A stretch of DNA of 64,000 nt from positions 868,001 through 932,000 of the forward strand of contig CAWCVN010000001.1 in the NCBI GenBank assembly GCA_963799045.1, read 5' to 3'. How positions within the stretch are numbered: the stretch's first letter is position 1; each line of letters starts with the position of its first letter. This stretch comes from DASRSS01 sp963799045 (GTDB taxonomy: Bacteria; Actinomycetota; Actinomycetes; Mycobacteriales; Jatrophihabitantaceae). The position numbers were made by a program, and so were the translations under genes. The notes beneath the pieces are model-generated. The model was given only the letters and a program-made list of their open reading frames with translations, did not search any database and had not been told where the DNA came from. Shown here piece by piece: positions 1-8,404 of the stretch.

Positions 1-303
1 CGGCCTGTCCACGCACGCCGCGAGCACCTCGTCGAGCGTGCCGCTGGCGCGCACGGTGCCGTAGCTGAGCTCGGTGGCCAGCGCCGCGTCGCGACCGGAC
101 AGGCCGGCCTCGGCCAGCAGGCCCGGCAATGCCAGGTTGGCGAACGCGCCGTCGGCCGAGACCGCCCGCAGCAGCCGGTACGCGGCGAGCCGGGCCGGAT
201 CGGGCTGTGCCGGGCCGCCGCCCGAGCCGGGCCGGCCGCCACGGGACGAAGCGCCGCGGGACGGGGCGCCGCGTCGTGGCGGGCCGCCCCCGCCGCTAGG
301 CAA
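1..303 (-). CDS. rsmB: 16S rRNA m5C methyltransferase RsmB, N-terminal part (runs off the window)
   Basis: Only the first ~101 codons are present; the gene continues left of base 1. After a Gly/Pro/Arg-rich leader of about 40 residues, the frame reads a NusB-like RNA-binding domain (DPARLAAYRLLRAVSADGAF, then LATELSYGTVRASGTLDEVL), which is the N-terminal domain of RsmB/Sun. The methyltransferase domain lies outside. I chose the TTG at 303 because it follows a GGGGAG ribosome site and overlaps the end of fmt by 8 bases, as is usual for the fmt-rsmB pair in Actinobacteria. A different start in the leader is possible. Confidence 0.75.
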   Translation of the reverse strand, partial: MPSGGGGPPRRGAPSRGASSRGGRPGSGGGPAQPDPARLAAYRLLRAVSADGAFANLALPGLLAEAGLSGRDAALATELSYGTVRASGTLDEVLAACVDRP

Positions 304-1222
304 GCCGCTCCCCGGACCGCACCCGCGCGCCGCGCGCCCAGTCCGCCGCTGCCATGGCCCGCTTGCCCGCGGGCTGGACCCAGCCGAGTTCCACCTCGGT
401 GGTCGCGGTGCCGACGCACACCGCCGACTTCTCGACCCGCAGCTCGCCACTGCTCGCCCCGCCGGAGTCCACCGGACGCACCGGGCCGAGCTTGAGCCGC
501 TCGCCGTGGAGTGTGGTCCACGCGCCGGGCGCGGGTGTGCACGCACGCACGAGACGATCGACGTGCTGCGCGGGCGTGCCCCAGTCCACCCGGGCGTCGT
601 CGACGTGCAGCTTGCCGGCGATGGACACCCCGTCCTCCGGCTGCGGCACCGGCACCAGTGTGCCGTCGGCGATGCCGTCCATCGTCGCGACGAGTAGGCC
701 CGCCCCGCTGTCGGCGAGACGCGCCAGCAGGTCGCCCGCGGTGTCCGTGGGCCGGATGGACTCGGTCACGACGCCGAACACGGGCCCGCTGTCCAGGCCG
801 GCCTCGATCTGGAACGTCGTCGCGCCGGTGACGTCGTCACCGCGCAGCAGCGCATGCTGGACCGGGGCCGCGCCGCGCCAGGCGGGCAGGAGCGAGAAGT
901 GCAGGTTCACCCAGCCGTGCTCGGGCACCGACAGCGCCGGCGGTGGCAGCAGCGCCCCGTAGGCGACGACCGGGCAGCAGTCCGGCTCCAACGCGGCGAG
1001 TTCGGCGAGGAACTCCGGCTCACCGGGGCGGCGGGGCGCGAGCACGGGCAGTCCGGCGTCGGCGGCCACCTCGGCGACCGGCGAGCGGGCCTCGTGCCGC
1101 CCGCGGCCGGCTCGGGCGGGCGGCCGGGTGATCACGGCCACGACGTCGTGCCGGGGCGCGGCCAGCAGGGCCCGCAGCGAGGGCACGGCGACCTCGGGCG
1201 TGCCGGCGAAGACCAGCCTCAC
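296..1222 (-). CDS. fmt: Methionyl-tRNA formyltransferase
   Basis: Formylates the methionine on initiator tRNA using 10-formyl-tetrahydrofolate, for translation start in the cytoplasm. At 308 residues it has normal length. The N-terminal half is the formyltransferase fold: MRLVFAGTPEVAVPSL opens the protein, N106 and H108 precede the SLLPAWRG loop (about 110-117), and the catalytic aspartate falls in GLDSGPV (D144), matching the E. coli residues in position. The C-terminal part is the tRNA-binding domain. It starts at a GTG, lies 19 bases after def on the same strand and overlaps rsmB, forming the def-fmt-rsmB translation-start operon. Def removes the formyl group that Fmt adds. Confidence 0.97.
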   Translation of the reverse strand: MRLVFAGTPEVAVPSLRALLAAPRHDVVAVITRPPARAGRGRHEARSPVAEVAADAGLPVLAPRRPGEPEFLAELAALEPDCCPVVAYGALLPPPALSVPEHGWVNLHFSLLPAWRGAAPVQHALLRGDDVTGATTFQIEAGLDSGPVFGVVTESIRPTDTAGDLLARLADSGAGLLVATMDGIADGTLVPVPQPEDGVSIAGKLHVDDARVDWGTPAQHVDRLVRACTPAPGAWTTLHGERLKLGPVRPVDSGGASSGELRVEKSAVCVGTATTEVELGWVQPAGKRAMAAADWARGARVRSGERLA

Positions 1223-1241
1223 GGCCGCCGTCCCGGGGCGG

Positions 1242-1793
1242 TCACAGGGCCATCCCGCCGGTGGCGTGCGGGCTCACCTTGACCCGTGGTGCGGCCAGGC
1301 CGGACCACTCGGCCTCGCGGATCGCCTTCATGGCCGCCTTGCGGGTTGCGGTGTCCAGCCGGTCGACGAACAGCACGCCGTCGAGGTGGTCGGTCTCGTG
1401 CTGGATGCAGCGCGCCAGCAGCGCGGTGCCCTCGACGGTGACCGGATCGCCGTACATGTTCTGCCCGTGGGCGACGACGTTCGCCCGGCGCTTGCAGTCC
1501 CAGGTGAGCCCGGGAATCGACAGGCACCCTTCGGGGCCGTCCTGCTCCTCGTCGTCGGGGAAGTGCAACACCGGGTTGATCAGGTGACCGGACTGGCTGT
1601 CGTCGACGTGGTAGGTGAACACCCGAAGACCCACGCCGATCTGCGGCGCCGCGAGCCCCGAGCCCGGCGCCTCGAGCATGGTCTCGGCCAGGTCGGCCAC
1701 CAGCACCCGCAGCTGCTTGTCGAAGTCGGTCACGACCTCGGCGGGCGTGCGCAGCACCGGGTCGCCGAACAGGCGGATGGGTTGAACGGTCAC
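1242..1793 (-). CDS. def: Peptide deformylase
   Basis: Removes the N-formyl group from new proteins; an Fe/Zn hydrolase of 183 residues. All three family motifs are visible: GSGLAAPQ (44-51), EGCLS (88-92, metal ligand C90) and QHETDH (131-136, metal ligands H132 and H136 with catalytic E133). The start is a GTG at 1793. It is the first gene of the def-fmt-rsmB run and is divergent from the efflux gene at 1870, sharing a 76-base intergenic region. No oddities. Confidence 0.97.
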   Translation of the reverse strand: MTVQPIRLFGDPVLRTPAEVVTDFDKQLRVLVADLAETMLEAPGSGLAAPQIGVGLRVFTYHVDDSQSGHLINPVLHFPDDEEQDGPEGCLSIPGLTWDCKRRANVVAHGQNMYGDPVTVEGTALLARCIQHETDHLDGVLFVDRLDTATRKAAMKAIREAEWSGLAAPRVKVSPHATGGMAL

Positions 1794-1834
1794 GACCGCC
1801 AGTCTACGGAACCCAGCCGGGCAACCGGTCGGCA

Positions 1835-1853
1835 GTTAGTTAGACTGGCTAAC
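1835..1853 (+). promoter_or_regulatory. Palindromic operator/promoter ahead of the MFS efflux gene
   Basis: In the 76 bases between def and the efflux gene there is an inverted repeat GTTAG-N5-CTAAC (1839-1853), with a further GTTAG at 1835-1839. TAGACT at 1842-1847 fits the actinobacterial -10 pattern TAnnnT and sits inside the repeat, so a repressor bound here would block transcription. TetR- or MarR-type repressors commonly use such sites in front of efflux genes. No regulator gene lies next to it, so the partner is unknown. Confidence 0.4.
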
Positions 1854-1869
1854 GACCGAAGGGACGCCC

Positions 1870-3636
1870 GTGCACCACTCCGAAGTCCACGACCGCCGGG
1901 TCGCGCTGTCCGTGACCACCGTCGGCATCCTCGCCGCGACGCTCAACTCGTCGATCCTGCTGATCTCGCTGCCCGCGATCTTCGCGGGCCTCGGGCTGAA
2001 TCCGCTCGCTCCGGCCAACATCTCGTACCTGCTGTGGATGCTGATGGGCTACCTGCTGGTGACCGCTGTGCTGGTCGTCACGTTCGGGCGGCTGGGTGAC
2101 CAGTACGGGCGCGCCCGGCTGTTCAACCTCGGGTTCCTGATCTTCACGGTCGCCTCGATCGGCTGCGCCCTGGTTCCGAACGGCGGCGCCGCCGGTGCGC
2201 TGGAGTTGATCGGGCTGCGGGTCGTCCAGGGCGTCGGTGGCGCGATGGTGACGGCCAACTCGACGGCGATCATCACCGACGCCTTCCCCGCCGAGCGCCG
2301 CGGGTTCGCGCTGGGCGTGAACCAGGTCGCCGCACTCGCGGGCTCGTTCGCGGGTCTGGTCATCGGCGGCGTCCTCTCGGAATGGCATTGGCGCGCGGTG
2401 TTCTGGGTCAGCGTGCCGGTCGGCATCTGGGGCACCTGGATGGGTTACCGCACGCTGCGCGACAAGCCCCGGGACAAGCGCCAGGTCGTGATCGACTGGT
2501 GGGGCAACCTCACCTTCGGCCTGGGTCTGACGGCGCTGCTGATCGCGATCACCTACGGCCTGCAGCCCTACGGCGGGCACACGATGGGCTGGACCTCCCC
2601 CACCGTGCTGGGTGTCGGCTTCGCCGGCATCGCGCTGCTGATCGCGTTCGGCTTCGTCGAGAACCACGTCGCCGAACCGATGATCAACCTGCGCCTGTTC
2701 AAGATCCGTGCGTTCGCGGCGGGACAGGCCGTCAACCTGCTCGCCGCCATGTCGCGCGGCGGGCTGCAGTTCATGCTGATCATCTGGCTGCAGGGCATCT
2801 GGCTACCGCTGCACGGCTACAAGTTCGCCGACACCCCGCTGTGGGCGGGCATCTACATGTTGCCGATGACGATCGGCTTCCTGATCGCCGGGCCGGCATC
2901 GGGGGCGATCTCGGACCGGCTCGGCGCCCGCGCCTTCGCCACCGGCGGCCTGCTGCTTACCGCGGCGACCTTCGCCGGTCTGATCGCACTGCCCGCGGAC
3001 TTCAATTACGTGCAGTTCGCCCTGCTGCTCGCGTTCAACGGCATCGGCATGGGGCTGATGGCCGCGCCGAACACGGCCGCGATCATGAACGCCGTCCCCG
3101 GATCCCAGCGCGGCGCTGCCTCCGGTGTGCGCGCGACCGGGATGAACGCCGGCATGGTGCTGTCGATGGGCGGCTTCTTCACGCTCATGGCCGTCGGGCT
3201 CGCCAGCCGGCTACCGGCCGCGCTGATGAACGGTCTGACCGGCGCGGGCGTCCAGCCGCCTGCCGCGGCGGCGGCCTCGCACGCCTCGCCCGTCGGTCTG
3301 CTGTTCGCGGCGTTCCTCGGCGACAACCCCATCCAGTCCCTGGTGCCGCACCCGGGCGCGGCCGCGGACACGGCGACGATCTACGGGCAGACGTTCTTCC
3401 CACAGCTGATCGCCGACCCGTTCCGGCACGGCCTGCTGATCGCGTTCAGCGCGTCGATCATCATGCTGCTGGTCGCGGCGGCCGCCTCGTTGCTGCGCGG
3501 TGACCGGTACGTGCACGACGAGCCGGAGCACCACGACTCCCTGGTCGAGTCGCTGGCGCACGAGGGCGGCGCGCTCGCGGTGCCGTCGGTGCTCGGTGAG
3601 GACGCCGAATACGACGAGGCGCTGCGGCACCGCTGA
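1870..3636 (+). CDS. MFS multidrug efflux transporter, DHA2 (EmrB/QacA) family
   Basis: Proton-driven export of hydrophobic drugs across the cytoplasmic membrane is the family role; the substrate cannot be told. The 588-residue protein has the 14-helix DHA2 pattern: helix 1 with the LNSSILLISLPAIF segment, motif A (GRLGDQYGRAR) after helix 2, and a motif-C-like glycine-rich helix 5 (NQVAALAGSFAGLVIGG). There is a long hydrophilic loop rich in Ala and Pro before the last helix and a charged tail of about 50 residues. The GTG at 1870 follows a GAAGGGA ribosome site. It is a single-gene unit, divergent from def, and is followed by the convergent response regulator gene. Confidence 0.88.
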   Translation: MHHSEVHDRRVALSVTTVGILAATLNSSILLISLPAIFAGLGLNPLAPANISYLLWMLMGYLLVTAVLVVTFGRLGDQYGRARLFNLGFLIFTVASIGCALVPNGGAAGALELIGLRVVQGVGGAMVTANSTAIITDAFPAERRGFALGVNQVAALAGSFAGLVIGGVLSEWHWRAVFWVSVPVGIWGTWMGYRTLRDKPRDKRQVVIDWWGNLTFGLGLTALLIAITYGLQPYGGHTMGWTSPTVLGVGFAGIALLIAFGFVENHVAEPMINLRLFKIRAFAAGQAVNLLAAMSRGGLQFMLIIWLQGIWLPLHGYKFADTPLWAGIYMLPMTIGFLIAGPASGAISDRLGARAFATGGLLLTAATFAGLIALPADFNYVQFALLLAFNGIGMGLMAAPNTAAIMNAVPGSQRGAASGVRATGMNAGMVLSMGGFFTLMAVGLASRLPAALMNGLTGAGVQPPAAAAASHASPVGLLFAAFLGDNPIQSLVPHPGAAADTATIYGQTFFPQLIADPFRHGLLIAFSASIIMLLVAAAASLLRGDRYVHDEPEHHDSLVESLAHEGGALAVPSVLGEDAEYDEALRHR

Positions 3637-3692
3637 GGACCCGGCCGGGCGCGTTCTCAGTGGGACACCGGCCCGATCACACCCGCACCAGA

Positions 3693-4362
3693 TCACACAC
3701 GGGCGTGGGTGCGCGAGTTGCGGCCCAGCCAGCCGCTGCGCAGGCCTGCGGCAACGGCGCCGAGCTGTGAGGAGGTGCCCAGCTTGGCCAGGACGCCGCG
3801 CACGTGCGCACGGATCGTCGTGTCGGAGACGACCCACTCGTCGGCCAGGTCCCGCACAGAGCGCCCCTCGGCGAGCGCCTCGAGCACCTCACGTTCACGC
3901 TCGGTGAGCCGCTCGAACGGCGCGAACGCGCGCTGCTCTTCGCGACGTGCGCGGGACAGTTCACACAGCAGGCGCGAGCGTTCGGCCTCGTCGAGCACCT
4001 GGCGGCCCTCGAGCGCGCGACAGGTCACATCCAGCAGTGCATCGAAGCCGTCTTCCTTGCGTCTGGCAGCCGATCGCGCCCTGCTCCACAGCGGCGGCGA
4101 TGCGGAGCCGGTCGGCGGAGCCGGTCACGACGAGGACTCGCACGCCCCGCTCGACGAGCGGGGCGATCAGCGCCGAGCCGTCGCCGGCCGAGCCGAGATC
4201 CAGGTCGAGAAGTACCAGTTGCGGGCTCAGCTCGACGATCCGGTCGAACAGATCGGGCCCGTCGCAGGGCACCGCCACTGCCTGCACGCCGCGCGCCGCG
4301 AGCGCAGCGGCCAGCATGTCCGCGACCAGCGTGTGGTCCTCGACGATCACAACGCTCGCCAT
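3693..4362 (-). CDS. LuxR/NarL-type response regulator (one frame break)
   Basis: DNA-binding partner of the histidine kinase that precedes it. The receiver domain starts at 4362 (MASVVIVEDHTLVADMLAAA) with the acidic pair ED and a phospho-acceptor aspartate in LVLLDLDLGSAG. The output domain (LTEREREVLEALAEGRSVRD, then VSDTTIRAHVRGVLAKLGTS) is a LuxR helix-turn-helix. The two halves lie in different frames: removing one base near 4059 joins GAIGCQT to KEDGFDALLDVTCRALEG, a continuous linker. I therefore annotate one gene of about 220 residues. It starts 3 bases after the kinase stop, so the two are cotranscribed. Targets are unknown; the secreted-protein genes upstream are the obvious candidates. 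Confidence 0.82.
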
Positions 4363-4365
4363 GGG

Positions 4366-5915
4366 TCAGCTCGCCCGCACTGTCAGCGGCGCCGGTGGCA
4401 GGCCGACCTCGCCGCCGGCCGGCATGCTCAACACGATCCGCGTGCCCCGCTGGCCGTCGCGGCGGCCTTCGACCCGCAACGACCCGCCCTGGGCAGCCAT
4501 CGCCTGGGCGGCGCTGTAGAGCCCGAGGCCGCTGCCCTGGGCGGTCGCCGTGGACGAGCGGCCACCGCGACGCAGCACGAGCTCGCGCTCTGCCCACGGG
4601 ATCCCGGGACCGTTGTCCTCGACGCGTGATCCGCACCGTCCCACCCGCCGAGGCGGCCCGTACGGCCACCGCAGACCCGGGTGCGTGTTTGGCAGCGTTG
4701 TCCAGCAGGTTCGCGAGGACGGTAGCGCTCAGAACCGGCTGCCCGAACGCGCTCAACTCGCCCAGCTCGCTCGACAGCGACATGCCCGCCGCCCGGTGCC
4801 CCAGCAACACCGACTCGAACGCCTCCGCCAGCGAGAACCGGCAGAACTGTTCGGCCGGGTCCGGGTCGAGCACGGCCATCAGCCGACGCATCTCGGCCGA
4901 GACCACGCGTTCCAGCTCGCCGGACGGCCCTCCGTCCGGGCGCGACCCGGCGAACAGGTGCGTCGCACCGAGCACGCCGACGACCGTCGAGCGCGCGTCG
5001 TGCAGGCGGCAGCGCTCCTTCTCCTCGACCAGCATCAACCGGCTCTGCGTCGTCTGCAGCTCCGTGGCCAGGTCCAGCGCGGTGCGACCGGCGGCCATCA
5101 GCGCGGTCCGCAGGCTCACTCCGGCCGCCGTGCACACGAGACCGGCGGCGGCGAGTTCGAAGGCCCGGCGCGACGGTGCCGGCGACGTGCGCACCGGCCC
5201 GGCCCGCGGTGAGCAGTGCCTCGTTGGCGGCCATCAGCGCGACCGCGCCGGCGCGCCAGCCGGTGAGCCGGGCGGGGTTCGTGCGGGCACGCAGTGACAG
5301 CCGGGCCGCGATGAGCGCCCACAGCACGGTCGCCAGCACACCCTCGGCCACCCACAGCGGACCCGACCCAGGCTGCGACGCGTGCGCGGCGATCGATGGG
5401 TCGGCCAGCGCAAGACCGACCAGCGCGTTCAGCGCGAGGGTCGCGACGACCGCCCGCAGGGCGTAGGGGGACAGCCGCACCGCCCTGGGGCCGGTGCCGA
5501 TCAGCAGCGCGGCCAGCACCGGCGCGATGATCAGCAACCGCGTCAGCGACACGACGCCGGCGGAGGTGGGCGCGTCGTCGGCGGACCCGCTGAGACAGAC
5601 GGCGAGCACGGTGCCGCCGCCGGCCAGCAACAGCGCCGCCGAACTCCAGCGCAGCCGAGCGCTCGCCGCAATCCGAGCGCACGCGAGTTGCATCGCACCA
5701 GCGGCGATGAACAGGGCGGCGGCCGCCATGTGGGCCAGGATGCCGAGGCGGAGCGAGGTGCCGGGCAGGGCGAGCGGCCAGGCAATGGCGAGCACGCACC
5801 AGCAGATCAGCACCAAGCCCGTCAGCGCGAAACCGTTGCGGCTAGTCCGGTCGTGGCGGCCGGATGATCCCGACCGCCGGGACTGTGCCACGGCGACGAC
5901 CAGGCGTTCGTCCAA
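4366..5915 (-). CDS. Membrane sensor histidine kinase (two frame breaks)
   Basis: The N-terminal ~230 residues carry about six hydrophobic helices, each 18-22 residues, with short loops, so the sensor is within the membrane. A dimerisation segment follows with the phospho-acceptor histidine in RCRLHDARSTVVGVLGATHL. The ATPase part shows the N box (LLDNAAKHAPG), the G1 box (VEDNGPGIP) and the G2 box (GSGLGLYSAAQAM). The frame changes near 5165 (one extra G restores APAFELAAAG) and near 4626 (one extra A restores the G1 box). Start is at 5915 (MDERLVVAVAQ). The signal is unknown. It lies 118 bases downstream of the SipW-like peptidase on the same strand. Confidence 0.82.
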
Positions 5916-6028
5916 CGCGATCCCCCCGAATCGCGGAGCGCCTCACGCCGATCTTCGGTCGCAATGCTCCCCACTCGGGGGGAAATCTATGATCACCGGC
6001 GAGTCCCGTCAAACGGTGACAACAATCT

Positions 6029-6044
6029 CGGGACTAAGGTCCCG
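6029..6044 (-). terminator. Weak hairpin at the end of the signal peptidase gene
   Basis: CGGGAC (6029-6034) and GTCCCG (6039-6044) can pair around a 4-base loop that contains the stop codon. On the minus strand ATTGTTGTC follows. It could end part of the transcription of the secreted-protein cluster before the kinase gene. The stem is only 6 bp, so it may have no function. Confidence 0.3.
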
Positions 6045-6593
6045 GGATCGCGGCGTGGCGCGCCAGCCGGTTGTTGCGCCCCGGCACGAGTTCGCCGGCT
6101 GCCGCTTCGGTGGTGCTGGCGGCTTCGTCGGGGAAGAACAGCCCCCATAGCAGCGCCAGCGAACCGATCGCCAGGGCCAGCGCCGCGACGCCCGTCGGCT
6201 GGCGGAAGAAGACCAGCGCGTAGCCCAGGTACTTCACCCCGAACATGACGCTGCCCTGCACCTGGCTCGGGCGAGATGTTCCAGACGTCCGCGGTCCTGT
6301 TGCCGTCGCCCTTGGTGTGGATCAGCCCGCCTGGCAGGATCTGCACGACCCGGTGCGTAACCACGTCGTCAGCCTTCTCCGAGTGCCGGAACGTGATGAC
6401 CTCGCCCACGTGGTAGCCGTCGCGGGCCGGACGGTCCACGACGATGGACCCGGTGGGGTAGGTCGGCTCCATCGAACCGGTGTGCAGGATGTAGAGGCGG
6501 TAGCCCCGGTGCCACGGCGAGCGCGGCCCCGCCCGCAACGCCGAGGACCGCGAGCGCCAGCCCCACCACCATCAAGCGGCGCAACCAACGCAT
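6034..6593 (-). CDS. sipW: Signal peptidase I, SipW/S26B type (two frame breaks)
   Basis: Membrane serine protease that cleaves signal peptides; the S26B branch processes TasA/camelysin-type substrates. An N-terminal helix (RLMVVGLALAVLGVAGGAAL) is followed by the catalytic serine loop LHTGSMEPTYPTGSIVV. A histidine in DDVVTHRVVQI is at the place of the S26B Ser/His dyad, where bacterial type I enzymes have lysine. A C-terminal helix pair (GVAALALAIGSLALLWGLFF) follows. Two single-base insertions break the frame: one G in the GGGG run near 6505 and one C near 6264. Removing both gives one protein of about 185 residues. It follows the TasA-like gene by about 20 bases, as tasA and sipW are paired in Bacillus. 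Confidence 0.85.
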
Positions 6594-6611
6594 CGCGGTC
6601 CTCCAGCGTCC

Positions 6612-7478
6612 TCAGATCGGCTCGTACTGATTGTCACGTGAGCAGTCTCGGGGCCGTGTAGGGCGTTGTGCCCACGGGATTCCGCCGTGTTGCGTCGCCA
6701 CCAGCTTGAACGGCACGGGCCGCTGATCTGCAGCTGGTTCTGGTTGCGTATTCATGTACCCGTCAGACCGAAGCTGAGCGGTGACTGGTGCCGCGTGCCC
6801 GTTGGTCAATGTTGCTGGCAAGCTGGATGGCCGCAGGAACACCGCAGTAATCGACATGGTGGACGTCGGTTGCAGTCGTGACGATCCGGTGTCGCTCCCG
6901 CCATGTCCCAGTGCGTTCGTGTGGACATCCGCTCGGGTTGACGTCGGCCTGTCGCCGAGGTTCCGCGAATGTCCGAATTGTCCGGACTGAAACGCCACGG
7001 TGCCGTTGTGAGCACCGGGCCCGGCCGCGACCCCGTCTGGAGTCCGAAACCTTGAAGTAGCCATATCTGCCCACCTCCCGTTGTCCGGGTTGCTACTCGG
7101 GCCACCCGCCGGTGTACAGCTTGTAGCGCGTTGGCGTTCCTGGCGCCAGACTTGCATTGGCCAGCTAGCAGTGGTGTCGAACACCAACCATACGTCCGTC
7201 TTCCCCGAGCTGACGTCGACCTTGTAGTTGATCGCCGAGTCGGCTGGAGCGCCCGGCATCATGTTGGCGTAGCTGAGGTCCAGCGCGGGCGGCTGCTCTA
7301 CGTAGGCGCCGCCGCTCTGATGCAGCAGGTGCAGGTGGCCCGAGGATGCGCTGAGTGGGCCTGCTTGGCTGTCGGTGAACCAGGCGCCGGTCGATTGGGC
7401 GGCGGTGGCCACCAGTGCCGTGGTGGCGCAGGCTGCCGTCACAAAGCCGGCGAGCCGCAGTGCCTTTCCCTTTTTCAT
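6612..7478 (-). CDS. TasA/camelysin-like secreted protein (heavily frame-broken)
   Basis: Start ATG at 7478 after an AAGGGGG ribosome site. The N-terminus has a basic MKKGK, a hydrophobic stretch and STGAWFTDSQ, the pattern of SipW-dependent signal peptides (compare A-F-F-T-D ends in TasA/CalY proteins). Conserved beta-strand-like text then appears in shifting frames: VDVSSGKTDVWLVFDTTA, then TPTRYKLYTGG, then GRYGYFKVSDS, then DGVAAGPGAHNGTVAFQSG. At least four indels between about 7180 and 7020 are needed to join them. GC at third codon position follows the joined reading. The end (about 6612) is uncertain, and base composition is lower in GC than the neighbours. Either very poor local sequence or a decaying gene. 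Confidence 0.6.
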   Translation of the reverse strand: MKKGKALRLAGFVTAACATTALVATAAQSTGAWFTDSQAGPLSASSGHLHLLHQSGGAYVEQPPALDLSYANMMPGAPADSAINYKVDVSSGKTDVWLVFDTTASWPMQVWRQERQRATSCTPAGGPSSNPDNGRWADMATSRFRTPDGVAAGPGAHNGTVAFQSGQFGHSRNLGDRPTSTRADVHTNALGHGGSDTGSSRLQPTSTMSITAVFLRPSSLPATLTNGHAAPVTAQLRSDGYMNTQPEPAADQRPVPFKLVATQHGGIPWAQRPTRPRDCSRDNQYEPI

Positions 7479-7621
7479 GTGTTTTCCCCCTTGCGGTGGT
7501 GCTGGGTGCAAGCGCCGGCACACCCTCGGCCCCCCGCGGGATGCTGCGCTCGTGGCCGGGATCCATCCCTGCCTGAATCGATCATGCGCAGCCCGCACCG
7601 ACCGGGCATCGTCACATTTGA

Positions 7622-8404
7622 CTAGACGTCACCGCTGCGCCGGCGCCCCGCCAGGACGAGCACCGCACCGATCGCGACCAACAGGCCGGCAAGCCCACCC
7701 AGCAGGCCGAACCGCACCCCGGTCGCCGCCAGGCCCGCTGTGCCATGTGCGTGCGACCCAGCGTGCGGGCCGACCACATGGGTGCTCTGGCCCGCGACAC
7801 CCGCCAGGCCGAGTTGCAGGTCGAAGCCGATCGCGCCGAACTGCGCGGCGTCGCCGACGCCCGGTGGTAGCGCAGCGGTGACGCGGACCCAGCGCACGGC
7901 GCCGGCCGGCAGGTTCGTGGCCAGCGTGAGGCCGGTCTGCAGCCCCGCGGTGCTCCGGCCGGTCGACTGCGTGCTCGCACCGCCCGCGGCGAACGGCGAG
8001 GTCGACACGGCGACGTCGAAGCGCAGCGCGTCGGCCAGCGCGGCACCGGCCGCAGCGCACCCGTCGGACGCCGCTCCGGGGCAGTCGGTCAGGTTCACCA
8101 CGGCCAGCGACAGCGTGCCCGTGTCGCCGCTGTCGTTGCGGACGGCCATCACGCCGCTCACCGAGCCGCCCGGCGCCAGCGCGGACAGCGCACGCGTGTC
8201 CAGCAGCGGCGTGGTCGCCCCACCGGTGAAGCGCGGGCTGTTGCCGGGGTGCACGGCGATCTGGATGGGCGAGCCGGCCGCCCGCGCCGAGGTGCTGAGC
8301 ACGACATCGGCGATCAGCCCCGCCACCACACCGGTCACGAGCAACGCCAGCACTACCAGCAACCGGACGATCCGGTGCGGCAACGCGGCGCGGCTCGCGG
8401 TCAC
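7622..8404 (-). CDS. Secreted TasA-fold-like protein with LAATG sortase anchor
   Basis: A 260-residue surface protein. It begins with a signal/anchor helix (RIVRLLVVLALLVTGVVAGL). The middle resembles the beta-sandwich of TasA-type proteins, with a LAPGGSVSGVMAVRNDSGDT segment like the LxPGDS..xxxxVxN strands of that group. Two cysteine pairs occur around DCPGAASDGCAA. The C-terminus has a His/Ala/Gly-rich spacer, then LAATG, a 20-residue hydrophobic helix and an RRRSGDV tail. This is a sorting signal of the LAXTG type known for class E sortases of Actinobacteria. No sortase gene is in the window. Its GTG start overlaps the stop of the preceding gene by four bases, so the two are coupled. Specific function unknown. 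Confidence 0.75.
   Translation of the reverse strand: MTASRAALPHRIVRLLVVLALLVTGVVAGLIADVVLSTSARAAGSPIQIAVHPGNSPRFTGGATTPLLDTRALSALAPGGSVSGVMAVRNDSGDTGTLSLAVVNLTDCPGAASDGCAAAGAALADALRFDVAVSTSPFAAGGASTQSTGRSTAGLQTGLTLATNLPAGAVRWVRVTAALPPGVGDAAQFGAIGFDLQLGLAGVAGQSTHVVGPHAGSHAHGTAGLAATGVRFGLLGGLAGLLVAIGAVLVLAGRRRSGDV

Noticed and set aside
3693..5915. Programmed ribosomal frameshifting in the response regulator and kinase
   Set aside because: No slippery heptamer or downstream structure recurs at the sites, and the same kind of break affects about twenty unrelated genes.
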